This document shows positions 25,885-33,675 of a DNA stretch of 64,000 bases, piece after piece; position 1 is the stretch's first letter, and each line of letters begins with the position of its first letter. The notes under the pieces were generated by a model that worked only from the letters and a program-made list of their open reading frames with translations, searched no databases and was not told the DNA's origin. Both the position numbers and the translations under genes were made by a program. The stretch is from an uncultured Muribaculaceae bacterium (GTDB taxonomy: Bacteria; Bacteroidota; Bacteroidia; Bacteroidales; Muribaculaceae): positions 1 through 64,000 of the forward strand of contig CAJUOB010000002.1 in assembly GCA_910587915.1 (NCBI GenBank), read 5' to 3'.

Positions 25885-25905
25885 AGTATATATAATTAGG
25901 GGTTG

Positions 25906-26060
25906 ATCGGTTTTTCGCGAGCTTAGAAGCGCCTCATTTATCAATACTTACAGCCATCCGTCATATTTTCACGCACTTGCCCCGGCACGGAGAGAACCGG
26001 TAGGTATCCTGATTTTAAGGCTTTGCTGTAATCGATAGAGGATTAAAGAAAACGATACTG
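25906..26060 (-). ncRNA. Candidate structured RNA (leader or 6S-like rod)
   Basis: The transcript expected from the minus-strand promoter at 26067-26076 folds into a long rod. The outer helix pairs 26048-26056 with 25906-25916 (9 bp). A middle set pairs GAGG (26038-41) with CCTC (25932-35), ATCGATA (26031-37) with TATCAAT (one mismatch), and GCTGTAA (26025-31) with TTACAGC (25948-54, 7 bp). An asymmetric internal loop separates the two, and an apical domain of about 70 nt has a CCGG/CCGG hairpin. The predicted 5' end matches the rod base. It may be a 6S-like RNA or a regulatory leader; the sequence alone does not decide. Confidence 0.4.
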
Positions 26061-26066
26061 ATTTTT

Positions 26067-26076
26067 CGCAAATATA
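26067..26076 (-). promoter_or_regulatory. Promoter for structured RNA/membrane gene
   Basis: TATATTTGCG on the minus strand with a TTG element about 20 bp upstream, matching the Bacteroidetes consensus. Confidence 0.6.
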
Positions 26077-26164
26077 ACCCACGAATTTTAAACCTGCAAC
26101 TTTTTTTGTTAAAGTAGTTTAAATACAACATTCTTTAACAGCCCTATACTCCCATCATAGCACC

Positions 26165-26333
26165 ACCCCAAAAGGCCGCATAGCGGCCATCACATTAGTA
26201 GGCCATTGCAAGGGCCGCATAGCGGGCCGCTGCTATGGTATACACCGACACCCAGCTACCCCGCGCCGCATCGCGGTGCCACATCTCCACCATACACCCC
26301 TCACAGCACCACCCCCAAAAAGGCCGCATAGCG
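26165..26333. repeat. Palindromic repeats, left flank of IS element
   Basis: Contains GGCCGCATAGCGGCC (26174-26188), a GGCCGCATAGCGGGCC relative near 26213, and GCCGCATCGCGGTGCC near 26267. Similar sequence resumes on the far side of the IS (27665-27769), so the element has split one repeat array. No coding content. Confidence 0.8.
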
Positions 26334-27664
26334 TTTTAGCGGTCGGAAGAGCTAATCAGGCGGTATTTCTAATGATTTTGTGGCGTCATGGCCGTTTGGA
26401 CATATTTGAGGAAGAGGATGGGTATAGATCCAGTTCTCCAGTTGTATTACCATTCTGGATTGAGCCAATGTGGGGCCAATTCCATTTGAGATAGCATACA
26501 ACTTCAGCAGCACGGCTGCAATAAGTGTCATATAGAGCATCACCTCAATACCGTTCTTGCTTGTAGACAACAGGTGTGAAAAAGACAGGTTCTGCTTCAG
26601 AAATTTGTAAAAGACCTCGATGCTCCAACGCTTCTTATACATATGAACAATATCCAACACATCAGATTCAAAATCGTCAGTTATAAGAAGCATTTCAGAC
26701 TCATAACGACGCCTCTTTGCACTAGGCAAAGTCTTCGGTCGTGGCTTGATGAATTTAACACGTATAATCCTGAATCTCTCTTTTCCGTAAGATGATTTCG
26801 GGGGTCTGTTCAGAAAAGCCATATTATCTTCTATCACTTCAAACTCATCATCCTTGAGAATTGTTCCGACAGTGATATTGCTTTGCTCAATATGATAAAT
26901 ACGGCCTAACTTAAGTCTTGAGACAAAGTGGCAATTCTTTTGAATACAAATATCCTTGATATAGCACAGTGTGTTATAACCGGTTGTTCCTCTGTCGAAT
27001 ACGAACACTCTTCCAGGCTCCGACTCATTTTCAGCTGTCGCAATCACTGTATCTCTAAGAGCTATTTCCTCACTTGAAGCTGTCTGCTTTGTGAATACTT
27101 TCTCCAATACGGCAGAGAAACCATCGTAAGCCATACCATACTTTATATGTTTCTTCTGACCTCCAAACCGATTGTTTACGCCAGTGTTTATCCCTTCACT
27201 GAGTTTAGCGCTTGTCTCTGCCACCAACGTCGTATCAATACGGATTATGTTGGAATCTTCAAGATCCGTCGGGTCAATAATCCTCTGGGCACGCATTAGA
27301 ATCTCATCATATATTTGTGCAAAATACTTGGGATTGATGCTGGAGAGTCGCTCTGCAATAGATGAGTGTGATAATGGTGTCGCTCCGATGTCAATCTGTA
27401 GAAATTCGTCAAGCCATATTGAAGATGATTGTTCGCATATCTTGCGTTGGCTCATATCATTGTTACGTAGAAATCCAATGAGAAGTAGAGAGAAGAGTCT
27501 TAGGGCACTAAGTTTTTTTGCCTTGTAATCGACCTTGAGTTCATCCGCAGTCTGCGCCATGAAATCCAATGGTAGCTGGCGCATCAATTTTATTATGTCT
27601 ACAGGTTTTTCCATACCTATATAACAATTAAAATCGGGCTTTTTAGCTCTTCCGACCGCTAAAA
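26334..27664 (-). mobile_element. IS4-family insertion sequence
   Basis: A 1331-bp element bounded by perfect inverted repeats of 22 bp that begin TTTTAGCGGTCGGAAGAGCT (26334-26355 and, inverted, 27643-27664). It is flanked by a perfect 9-bp direct repeat CGCATAGCG (26325-26333 and 27665-27673), the expected target duplication. One transposase gene fills it. Removing the element and one duplicate restores a repeat like that at 26174. The intact ends, duplication and gene suggest a recent, possibly active insertion. Confidence 0.9.
26352..27614 (-). CDS. IS4-family transposase
   Basis: DDE transposase of 420 residues that moves the surrounding IS. The N-terminal DUF4372-like region (DIIKLMRQLPLDFMAQTADE) is followed by the RNase H fold. 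Catalytic residues: first Asp in NIIRIDTTLVAET, second in VFVFDRGTTGYNTL, and Glu in the signature YKKRWSIEVFYKFLK (Y-x2-R-x3-E-x6-K, the IS4 mark). The stop codon lies within the left inverted repeat. Base composition is lower in GC than neighbours, in line with transfer. No frameshift is seen. Confidence 0.93.
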   Translation of the reverse strand: MEKPVDIIKLMRQLPLDFMAQTADELKVDYKAKKLSALRLFSLLLIGFLRNNDMSQRKICEQSSSIWLDEFLQIDIGATPLSHSSIAERLSSINPKYFAQIYDEILMRAQRIIDPTDLEDSNIIRIDTTLVAETSAKLSEGINTGVNNRFGGQKKHIKYGMAYDGFSAVLEKVFTKQTASSEEIALRDTVIATAENESEPGRVFVFDRGTTGYNTLCYIKDICIQKNCHFVSRLKLGRIYHIEQSNITVGTILKDDEFEVIEDNMAFLNRPPKSSYGKERFRIIRVKFIKPRPKTLPSAKRRRYESEMLLITDDFESDVLDIVHMYKKRWSIEVFYKFLKQNLSFSHLLSTSKNGIEVMLYMTLIAAVLLKLYAISNGIGPTLAQSRMVIQLENWIYTHPLPQICPNGHDATKSLEIPPD

Positions 27665-27769
27665 CGCATAGCGGTCATCACATTAGTAGGCCATTGCAAG
27701 GGCCGCATAGCGTTTTAGCGGTCGGAAGAGCTAAAACGCATCGCGGTGCCACATCACGCATACCACAGA
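27665..27769. repeat. Palindromic repeats, right flank of IS, with 24-bp IS-like scar
   Basis: Continues the repeat array broken by the IS. At 27713-27736 lies a 24-bp insert that starts with the 22-bp IS end and closes with GCTAAAA, flanked by CGCATAGCG and CGCATCGCG (8 of 9 bases alike). It looks like an internal-deletion remnant of the same IS at a second target. Confidence 0.75.
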
Positions 27770-27872
27770 GTGGCGGAGCCACGACATCATCCATAACCCC
27801 GGGTGCAACCCGGGGACAGAACCCACATCCATTAAATAGCCTCGAAGAGGCGATATTATGGAGCCACATCAC
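27770..27872. repeat. Dispersed repeat family B, second copy
   Basis: Same unit as 2984-3084, beginning GTGGCGGAGCCACGACATC and ending GGCGATATTATGGAGCC, with scattered changes and a perfect CCCCGGGTGCAACCCGGGG arm. In both places it lies beside GGCCGC-type palindromic repeats. Confidence 0.8.
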
Positions 27873-27952
27873 TCGTCCCCCCATACATCCCTCATAGCAA
27901 CACCCACAAAAAAGCACAAACTATCACCTTGCCCAATATCGCCATTTTTTAC

Positions 27953-27962
27953 TACTTTTGCA
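27953..27962 (+). promoter_or_regulatory. Promoter of alcohol dehydrogenase gene
   Basis: TACTTTTGCA with a TTGCCC element about 20 bp upstream. The leader is long (about 140 nt) and ends in a small hairpin plus T-run at 28081-28100, just before the start codon. Confidence 0.6.
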
Positions 27963-28080
27963 GAAACCATGCATTGCACTCCCGCAAGCACCGGACGGCA
28001 CAATCACCTCAGTCAAAACTATCTTTCGAAACGGCTGAACAATTACACCCCTGAAATGGTTTTGATGTAAACAATACACT

Positions 28081-28100
28081 AATCAGACCCCCTGATTTTT
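28081..28100 (+). promoter_or_regulatory. Attenuator-like hairpin in adh leader
   Basis: AATCAG / CTGATT stem (28081-28086, 28092-28097) followed by TTT, 9 nt before the ATG. It is short but terminator-shaped, inside the leader. Confidence 0.35.
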
Positions 28101-28108
28101 CATCACTT

Positions 28109-29284
28109 ATGGAAAACTTCTCATACTACTCCCCCACCCTTTTCGAATTCGGACGCGGAGCCGAAGAAAAAGTCGGCATGCTCACCTTCCTCACCGGAGC
28201 GTCGAAACTGCTCATTGTATACGGCCGGAAATATGCCAAGACAAACGGACTCATCGACCGTATAACCAATTCGCTCGACACCCTCGGCATCGAACACGTC
28301 GAGTTGGGCGGTGTGGAGCCAAATCCCACCGACACACTCGTATACGAAGGCATTAAACTTGCCCGTGCAAAAAAAATCGACGGACTACTGGCCGTTGGTG
28401 GTGGATCGGTCATCGACACCGCCAAAGCCATCGCAGCAGGAGTGCCCTACAAAGGCGACTTCTGGGATTTCTACGAAGGCAAGGCCCAGGTAGAGGAAGC
28501 TCTTCCTATCGGCGTGGTACTCACCATCCCCGGAGCCGGAAGCGAAGGATCGGGAAACAGCGTGATCACCCGCTCGGCCGACAAACGCAAAATCAGCGTG
28601 CGCACCGACAGCATACTCAAACCACGCTTCGCAATCATGAATCCCGAGATGACAGTGAGCCTGTCGTCGCGACAGACAGCTATCGGCGTTGTCGACATGA
28701 TGGCACATATACTCGAACGCTACTTCTCCAACACCACACGCGTGGAAGTGACCGACCGCCTTGCCGAGGGACTGCTGATGGCTCTCATGACAGAAGCACC
28801 CAAGGCCATGGCAGACCCCTCCGACTATCAGGCTCGCGCCAACATCGAATGGGCCGGAACACTCGCCCACAACGGGCTCGTAGGATGCGGACGGCGCGAA
28901 GACTGGAGCTCGCACGCCATGGAGCATGAGATCAGCGCCTTGTATCCCGAGGTGGCACATGGTGCCGGCCTCGCCGTGGTAATGCCGGCATGGATGGCTT
29001 TCATGGCTCACCACAAGCCGTCGAAAGTGGCCCAGTTGGGTCGCCGCATTTTCGGGGTCGATGCCGGCGACGACCGCTCGGCAGCCATCGAAACTGTGGC
29101 ATCCCTGAAAGCATACTTCACAGCCGTACTCCGCATGCCATCCACATTCAAGGCTCTCGGAATCGAAAACCCCGACATCGACACACTCGTGCGCAAACTG
29201 CATGAGAACAAAGGCGAGACTCTCGGCAACTACTATAAACTGACTGCCGAGGACACCCGCCAGATCTACGAACTCATGCAATAA
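28109..29284 (+). CDS. Iron-containing (butanol-type) alcohol dehydrogenase
   Basis: Cytosolic enzyme of 391 residues of the BDH/YqhD branch of group III alcohol dehydrogenases; it reduces aldehydes to alcohols with NAD(P)H. The N-terminal domain has the cofactor-binding LLAVGGGSVIDTAKAIAAG (about 92-110). The metal ligands sit in GVVDMMAHILERYF (Asp, His) and HAMEHEISALYPEVAHGAGL (two His). The Gly-rich IPGAGSEGSGN replaces the usual TAATGSE. Substrate range cannot be told. It is monocistronic, behind a long leader. Confidence 0.88.
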   Translation: MENFSYYSPTLFEFGRGAEEKVGMLTFLTGASKLLIVYGRKYAKTNGLIDRITNSLDTLGIEHVELGGVEPNPTDTLVYEGIKLARAKKIDGLLAVGGGSVIDTAKAIAAGVPYKGDFWDFYEGKAQVEEALPIGVVLTIPGAGSEGSGNSVITRSADKRKISVRTDSILKPRFAIMNPEMTVSLSSRQTAIGVVDMMAHILERYFSNTTRVEVTDRLAEGLLMALMTEAPKAMADPSDYQARANIEWAGTLAHNGLVGCGRREDWSSHAMEHEISALYPEVAHGAGLAVVMPAWMAFMAHHKPSKVAQLGRRIFGVDAGDDRSAAIETVASLKAYFTAVLRMPSTFKALGIENPDIDTLVRKLHENKGETLGNYYKLTAEDTRQIYELMQ

Positions 29285-29285
29285 A

Positions 29286-29912
29286 TCACACAGAAAGCTC
29301 CCCGAGGCCCTGGCGGATAATCTCGGGCGACGAGCTATCAAGACAATCGACGACGGTGCTACCCTCGGTGGCACCGTCGCCGCCGTCTATAAGCATTGTC
29401 ACTTCCTGAGTCGACGAATACCGCAGCCCGAGAGCACGCGGATCGGAAACTTCTGCCAACGCATCATCGCCGTCTCCGAGCGGCACCGACGATGTCATCA
29501 CCGGGTTGCCGAGCGCTTCGGCAATAGCCACTGCAATAGCATTGTCGGGCACTCGCACTCCAACCGTACGGCGCCCCTTGAAAACTTTTGGCAAGGTGCT
29601 CGCCGCCGGAAGCACAAAAGTGAACGGTCCGGGAAGATTTTCCTTCATCAGGCGGAACGCGCGGTTATCTATCCGAGCATATTCGGCAGCCTGCGACAGG
29701 CCCGAACATACCACCGACAGATTATTCTTGTCGGGATTGATGCCTTTCAACCGGCACAGACGCTCAACAGCGCGGTTATTGAGCGCATCCGCTCCAAGAG
29801 CATAGAACGAGTCCGTAGGATACACTATGATTTCGCCGCGGCGCAGAGCCTCCACAGCTTCGTCGATATACCTGCGGTTGATCGACTGAGGATATATTGT
29901 AAGTATTTTCAT
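29286..29912 (-). CDS. L-threonylcarbamoyladenylate synthase (TsaC/YrdC type)
   Basis: YrdC/Sua5-domain protein of 208 residues that makes threonylcarbamoyl-AMP from threonine, bicarbonate and ATP, for the t6A37 modification of ANN-decoding tRNAs. The YrdC core is clear: GEIIVYPTDSFYALGADA, RLCRLKGINPDKNNLSVVCS, and the SS/VR segments (TVGVRVPDN, VMTSSVPLGDGD). It lacks the C-terminal Sua5 extension. Many genomes also carry a second such gene, so this could be a paralogue. It is convergent with the alcohol dehydrogenase gene (1 nt apart) and 15 nt after the B3/B4 gene. Confidence 0.85.
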   Translation of the reverse strand: MKILTIYPQSINRRYIDEAVEALRRGEIIVYPTDSFYALGADALNNRAVERLCRLKGINPDKNNLSVVCSGLSQAAEYARIDNRAFRLMKENLPGPFTFVLPAASTLPKVFKGRRTVGVRVPDNAIAVAIAEALGNPVMTSSVPLGDGDDALAEVSDPRALGLRYSSTQEVTMLIDGGDGATEGSTVVDCLDSSSPEIIRQGLGELSV

Positions 29913-29927
29913 CGTCTCAGAGTAGAT

Positions 29928-30602
29928 TTAAGACAGCGCTTTTACATATGTCGCGCTTATATTTTTTGCTCCGGCATAGTCGGTGAGCAGACGGCGTGCC
30001 ATAGCTTCCACATCTTCCGGCGACATTTCCGACGGCCCGTACATATTCACGGTCATCAGCAAGCGGCGGCTGTCGGGCGACAGCTTCGTGCGGTCGTTAT
30101 CCGACGTCGGAGTTCCCACACCGCCGACACTGTCGCGGTACACCGGCAGCCCCTCTATGTTGAGCTGTCCACGTCCAATAGCCTCGTAGGGCTCGCCCGC
30201 ACGACCCACACCGAGCGTCAGGCAATCACCGTCGATCTTGTCGGCATCGAATCCGCCTATCGAGTGCCCCGAAGCCATCGACAGCAGATTTATAAGGTCT
30301 ATCACCGTGAGCGTACGATAGAGTTCCAGCCCCTTCACCGCACGGCGGCACAGAGCCTCTGCGCTCGGCCGGTAGCGGTTGGGATCCTTGCCAAGCGCCT
30401 TATATGCCGCGCGGGTGGCATCGATCGCCGGACGATGGCGCACCTTTTCCATCGGAGTCGACTCCTTGATGGCCGCGGCGCAGCGCTCGATTTCGTTCCA
30501 CAATTCATCGGCAGTATCGCCATTCTCTATATCTGCTTCCATGCACAGCACCTCCAGCCCGGGAGCCGCTGCTTTTATCTCGTTTTCAAACCGTATTTCC
30601 AT
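29928..30602 (-). CDS. B3/B4 tRNA-binding domain protein
   Basis: A 224-residue stand-alone protein with the B3/B4 fold found in the beta subunit of phenylalanyl-tRNA synthetase, where it edits mischarged tRNA. Typical segments are RPAIDATRAAYKALGKDPNR, ELYRTLTVIDLINLLSMASG and GVGTPTSDNDRTKLSPDSRR. Free-standing versions are widespread and may edit or bind tRNA; this one's substrate is unknown. It lies upstream of the TsaC-type gene on the same strand, so an RNA-related operon is plausible. Confidence 0.8.
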   Translation of the reverse strand: MEIRFENEIKAAAPGLEVLCMEADIENGDTADELWNEIERCAAAIKESTPMEKVRHRPAIDATRAAYKALGKDPNRYRPSAEALCRRAVKGLELYRTLTVIDLINLLSMASGHSIGGFDADKIDGDCLTLGVGRAGEPYEAIGRGQLNIEGLPVYRDSVGGVGTPTSDNDRTKLSPDSRRLLMTVNMYGPSEMSPEDVEAMARRLLTDYAGAKNISATYVKALS

Positions 30603-30751
30603 AACGGCTGCAAATATATCACCAATAACCGAGACATCCTCGCATAATCATTAAAAAAAGCACTCCGGCACATAATACCGGTCTAAACAATCGATGTCGC
30701 TACGGCGTTAATATCACACATTTATCGACCTTTAACCCCATTTATGATTGT

Positions 30752-32263
30752 ATGGACAAGAAAAGACTCACCGCTGAAAACGGGCGCCCTATCGCCGACA
30801 ACCAGAATGCGCAAACAGCCGGTCGACCCGGCCCTGTCACTGGTCAAGATCCGTGGTACATCGAAAAAATCTCTCACTTCGACCGCGAGGTAATCCCCGA
30901 ACGCCGCATGCACGCCAAAGGCTCGGGAGCATTCGGAACATTCACCGTCACCGACGACATAACCGAATTCACCCGTGCATCGATTTTCTCCGAAGTCGGG
31001 AAGCAGACCCCATGCCTGGTACGCTTCTCAACAGTGGCCGGAGAACGCGGCGCCGCCGATGCCGAACGCGACATCCGCGGATTCGCCATCAAATTCTACA
31101 CCGACCAAGGCAATTGGGACCTCGTGGGAAACAATACTCCCGTATTTTTCCTGCGCGACCCGCTGAAATTCCCCGACCTCAACCATGCCATAAAGCGCGA
31201 CCCTCGCACCGGCATGCGAAATCCCACCAGCAACTGGGATTTCTGGACCCTTCTGCCCGAAGCGCTCCACCAGATCACAATCACCATGTCGCCACGAGGC
31301 ATTCCCGCCTCATTCCGACACATGCATGGATTCGGAAGCCACACCTACAGCTTCATAAACAAGGACAACAAACGCACATGGGTCAAATTCCATTTCCGCA
31401 CCCTCCAGGGAATCCGCAATCTGTCCGACAACGAAGCTGAGGCTATAATCGCCAAAGACCGCGAATCGCACCAGCGCGATCTATTCGACGCCATAGAAAG
31501 CGGCGATTTCCCCAAGTGGAAACTGCAGGTACAGCTCATGACCGAGGATGAGGCACGGAAATACCACATCAATCCGTTCGACCTCACAAAGGTATGGTAC
31601 CACAAGGATTTCCCGCTGCGCGACGTCGGAATCCTCGAGCTCAACAGAAACCCACAGAACTTCTTTGCCGAAATCGAGCAAGCCGCTTTCAATCCCGCCA
31701 ACTTCGTGGATGGAATCGGACTATCGCCCGACAAGATGCTCCAGGGACGCCTTTTCTCATACGGCGATGCGCAGCGCTACCGTCTTGGAGTGAATCATAA
31801 TCTCATACCGGTCAACCGGCCCAAGTGCCCCTTCCATTCCTACCACCGCGACGGCATGATGCGCACCGACGACAATTACGGAGCCACTGTCGCCTACGAG
31901 CCAAACAGCTTCGGTGAATGGCACGACTCGCCCGAACGCAAAGAACCACCGATGGAACTTCACGGCGAGCTCTACAACTACGACGAGCGCGAGTACGACG
32001 ATGACTACTACACACAGCCCGGAAAACTATGGCGGCTCATGAGCCACGACGACAAGCTGGCCACATGCCGCAACACCGCCACCCAGATGGAAACAGTGCC
32101 ATTGTTCATAAAACAACGCCATGTCAGGGCTTGCTACAACGCCGACCCCGAGTACGGCACCGAACTTTCCAAAGCCCTCGGCATAGACCTTGCGGAAGCA
32201 CTGGTGGCCGAAGACCCTGCCCACCCCTCGTGGGACAAGCGCAAACCACAGCCCAAAGCATAA
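30752..32263 (+). CDS. katA: Catalase (heme, clade 3)
   Basis: Breaks down hydrogen peroxide to water and oxygen. The 503-residue small-subunit monofunctional catalase has all key residues: distal His in RRMHAKGSGAFG (about 54), distal Asn in WDLVGNNTPVFFLRDP (about 127), and the heme-ligand Tyr in GRLFSYGDAQRYRLG (about 337). It has no signal peptide, so it is cytosolic. The 150-bp upstream region has no clear TAnnTTTG box; OxyR control would be expected in Bacteroidetes but no site was identified. A strong terminator follows. Confidence 0.96.
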   Translation: MDKKRLTAENGRPIADNQNAQTAGRPGPVTGQDPWYIEKISHFDREVIPERRMHAKGSGAFGTFTVTDDITEFTRASIFSEVGKQTPCLVRFSTVAGERGAADAERDIRGFAIKFYTDQGNWDLVGNNTPVFFLRDPLKFPDLNHAIKRDPRTGMRNPTSNWDFWTLLPEALHQITITMSPRGIPASFRHMHGFGSHTYSFINKDNKRTWVKFHFRTLQGIRNLSDNEAEAIIAKDRESHQRDLFDAIESGDFPKWKLQVQLMTEDEARKYHINPFDLTKVWYHKDFPLRDVGILELNRNPQNFFAEIEQAAFNPANFVDGIGLSPDKMLQGRLFSYGDAQRYRLGVNHNLIPVNRPKCPFHSYHRDGMMRTDDNYGATVAYEPNSFGEWHDSPERKEPPMELHGELYNYDEREYDDDYYTQPGKLWRLMSHDDKLATCRNTATQMETVPLFIKQRHVRACYNADPEYGTELSKALGIDLAEALVAEDPAHPSWDKRKPQPKA

Positions 32264-32278
32264 TAAACCCTCAAAAAC

Positions 32279-32325
32279 AAATCAGCATCTTCCGGCCACA
32301 CGGCTCGAAGATGCTGATTTTTTTT
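32279..32325 (+). terminator. katA terminator
   Basis: A 13-bp stem AATCAGCATCTTC / GAAGATGCTGATT followed by eight T. Confidence 0.9.
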
Positions 32326-32353
32326 GGCCATTACACCTAATGCGGCCAATATG

Positions 32354-32392
32354 AAAAAAGCCGGGCGAAAGGCTTTCGACCTTCCGCCCGGC
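32354..32392 (-). terminator. Terminator of LRR protein gene
   Basis: On the minus strand GCCGGGCG / CGCCCGGC with an inner CC/GG arm, followed by TTTTTT (A-run at 32354-32359). Confidence 0.85.
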
Positions 32393-32424
32393 TCGGGGGG
32401 TATTTGTCTATCGCATTGCCGATA

Positions 32425-33480
32425 TTAGTAATTCCACTGGCAGGCAATCATCCTAAGATTCGGGCAGGCAATGGTTCGCATGTCGGTAATCACGTTGTAG
32501 CGACAGTTGACATAGGTAAGAGCCTGGTCGAAGGATACATCGAGCATCTGAAGCTCGTTGTTGTTGCAAAGGAGACGCTGCAGGAATGTCTGGTTGCTGA
32601 GGGTCAGCTGAGTAAGGTCGTTGTAGGAGCAGTCCACGAAGATAAGCTGCGGGCAGTTCGATACTTCGAGGGAAGTAAGATCGTTATAGGAGCATACGAG
32701 GTCGAGGAGAGCGTTGCACTCGCGCATGCCGAGCGATTTCATGTTGTTGTCGGAGCAGACGAAAGTGGAAAGGGAGGGAAGATTCGACACGATCATGTTA
32801 GCGATCTGGTTGTCGTCTACATTGAGGTTCTGCAGGCTGGTCACACCCGAGAGGGTAAGGCCGGTAAGCTTGTTGTAACCGCAGTAGAGGTTCTTGAGGG
32901 CGGTGCAATCGGCAATCACAAGGCTTTCGAGGTGGTTGCTCTGGCAGTTGAGGGTCTCGAGGGTAGGCGAAGCCTGAAGGTCGAGGGCTGCAAGGAGGTT
33001 CGAGGCGATGTTGATGTTCTTGATTGCGGGCACATCGTTGAGAGAGAATTCAGCGATACGGTTGTTGTTGATCGTCAACTTTGTAAGAGAGGTACAACCG
33101 TCGAAGTCAACTTCCGAAATCTGATTGCGCGAAGCATTGATTTCAGTAAGGGCCGATGCACCTTTGGCAGATACGCCCTTGATTTTGTTGCGCGACACGT
33201 CCACCTTCGTAAGAGCGGTGAAGCCGCTGAGGTCGAGAACGCCGGCGAGGTGCTTGTCTTTCCAGTCGATGGCGGTCACGTTTTTGCCTACGACAGTTAC
33301 GCCTTCCCAAGTCGAGGGATCTTTAATGTTTGTAATCTTGAGCGCTTCAGCATTGGTAGCGGCTTTTTCGGCCGGCTGGGCCAAGAAGTTCTGAAGTTGC
33401 TTGAGCTCGCCCTTATTTACCTGGGCGAAGGCTGCTGCACTCCCGAGAGCAACAGCGAGGATGAATGCGATCTTTTTCAT
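32425..33480 (-). CDS. Secreted leucine-rich repeat protein
   Basis: Exported protein of 351 residues with signal peptide MKKIAFILAVALGSAAAFAQ. Residues about 75-345 are leucine-rich repeats of about 21 residues with pattern L..L.C..N.L..L.V, for example LVCSYNDLTSLEVSNCPQL. The conserved N and C positions match the internalin/BspA-like secreted LRR class. No anchor or sorting domain follows the repeats. It probably binds a protein or glycan; the ligand is unknown. The overlapping long plus-strand frame is a shadow. Confidence 0.8.
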   Translation of the reverse strand: MKKIAFILAVALGSAAAFAQVNKGELKQLQNFLAQPAEKAATNAEALKITNIKDPSTWEGVTVVGKNVTAIDWKDKHLAGVLDLSGFTALTKVDVSRNKIKGVSAKGASALTEINASRNQISEVDFDGCTSLTKLTINNNRIAEFSLNDVPAIKNINIASNLLAALDLQASPTLETLNCQSNHLESLVIADCTALKNLYCGYNKLTGLTLSGVTSLQNLNVDDNQIANMIVSNLPSLSTFVCSDNNMKSLGMRECNALLDLVCSYNDLTSLEVSNCPQLIFVDCSYNDLTQLTLSNQTFLQRLLCNNNELQMLDVSFDQALTYVNCRYNVITDMRTIACPNLRMIACQWNY

Positions 33481-33642
33481 GACATATTTAATAATAGTGT
33501 TGTCTTAAAATCATCTCCCGGATGCTTGATTTATCCGAGTTTGATATTACAACAAGGCCTCACCGAAAAAGGTTCGGATATTTTAAAAAATTTTCATAAA
33601 AAATTTCCAAGCGCCTTGTCGGGCCTTTCCAAGCCTTTTCGC

Positions 33643-33652
33643 TATCTTTGCA
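33643..33652 (+). promoter_or_regulatory. Promoter of phosphoesterase gene
   Basis: TATCTTTGCA, 23 nt before the ATG at 33676, with a TTG element (33616-33618) about 24 bp upstream. Confidence 0.65.
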
Positions 33653-33675
33653 CCATAATATTCAAAACAACGTCC

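Noticed and set aside
25906..26060. Firm assignment of the structured RNA as SRP RNA, cobalamin or TPP riboswitch
   Set aside because: The conserved sequence boxes of those classes were not found; only a general rod shape is seen.
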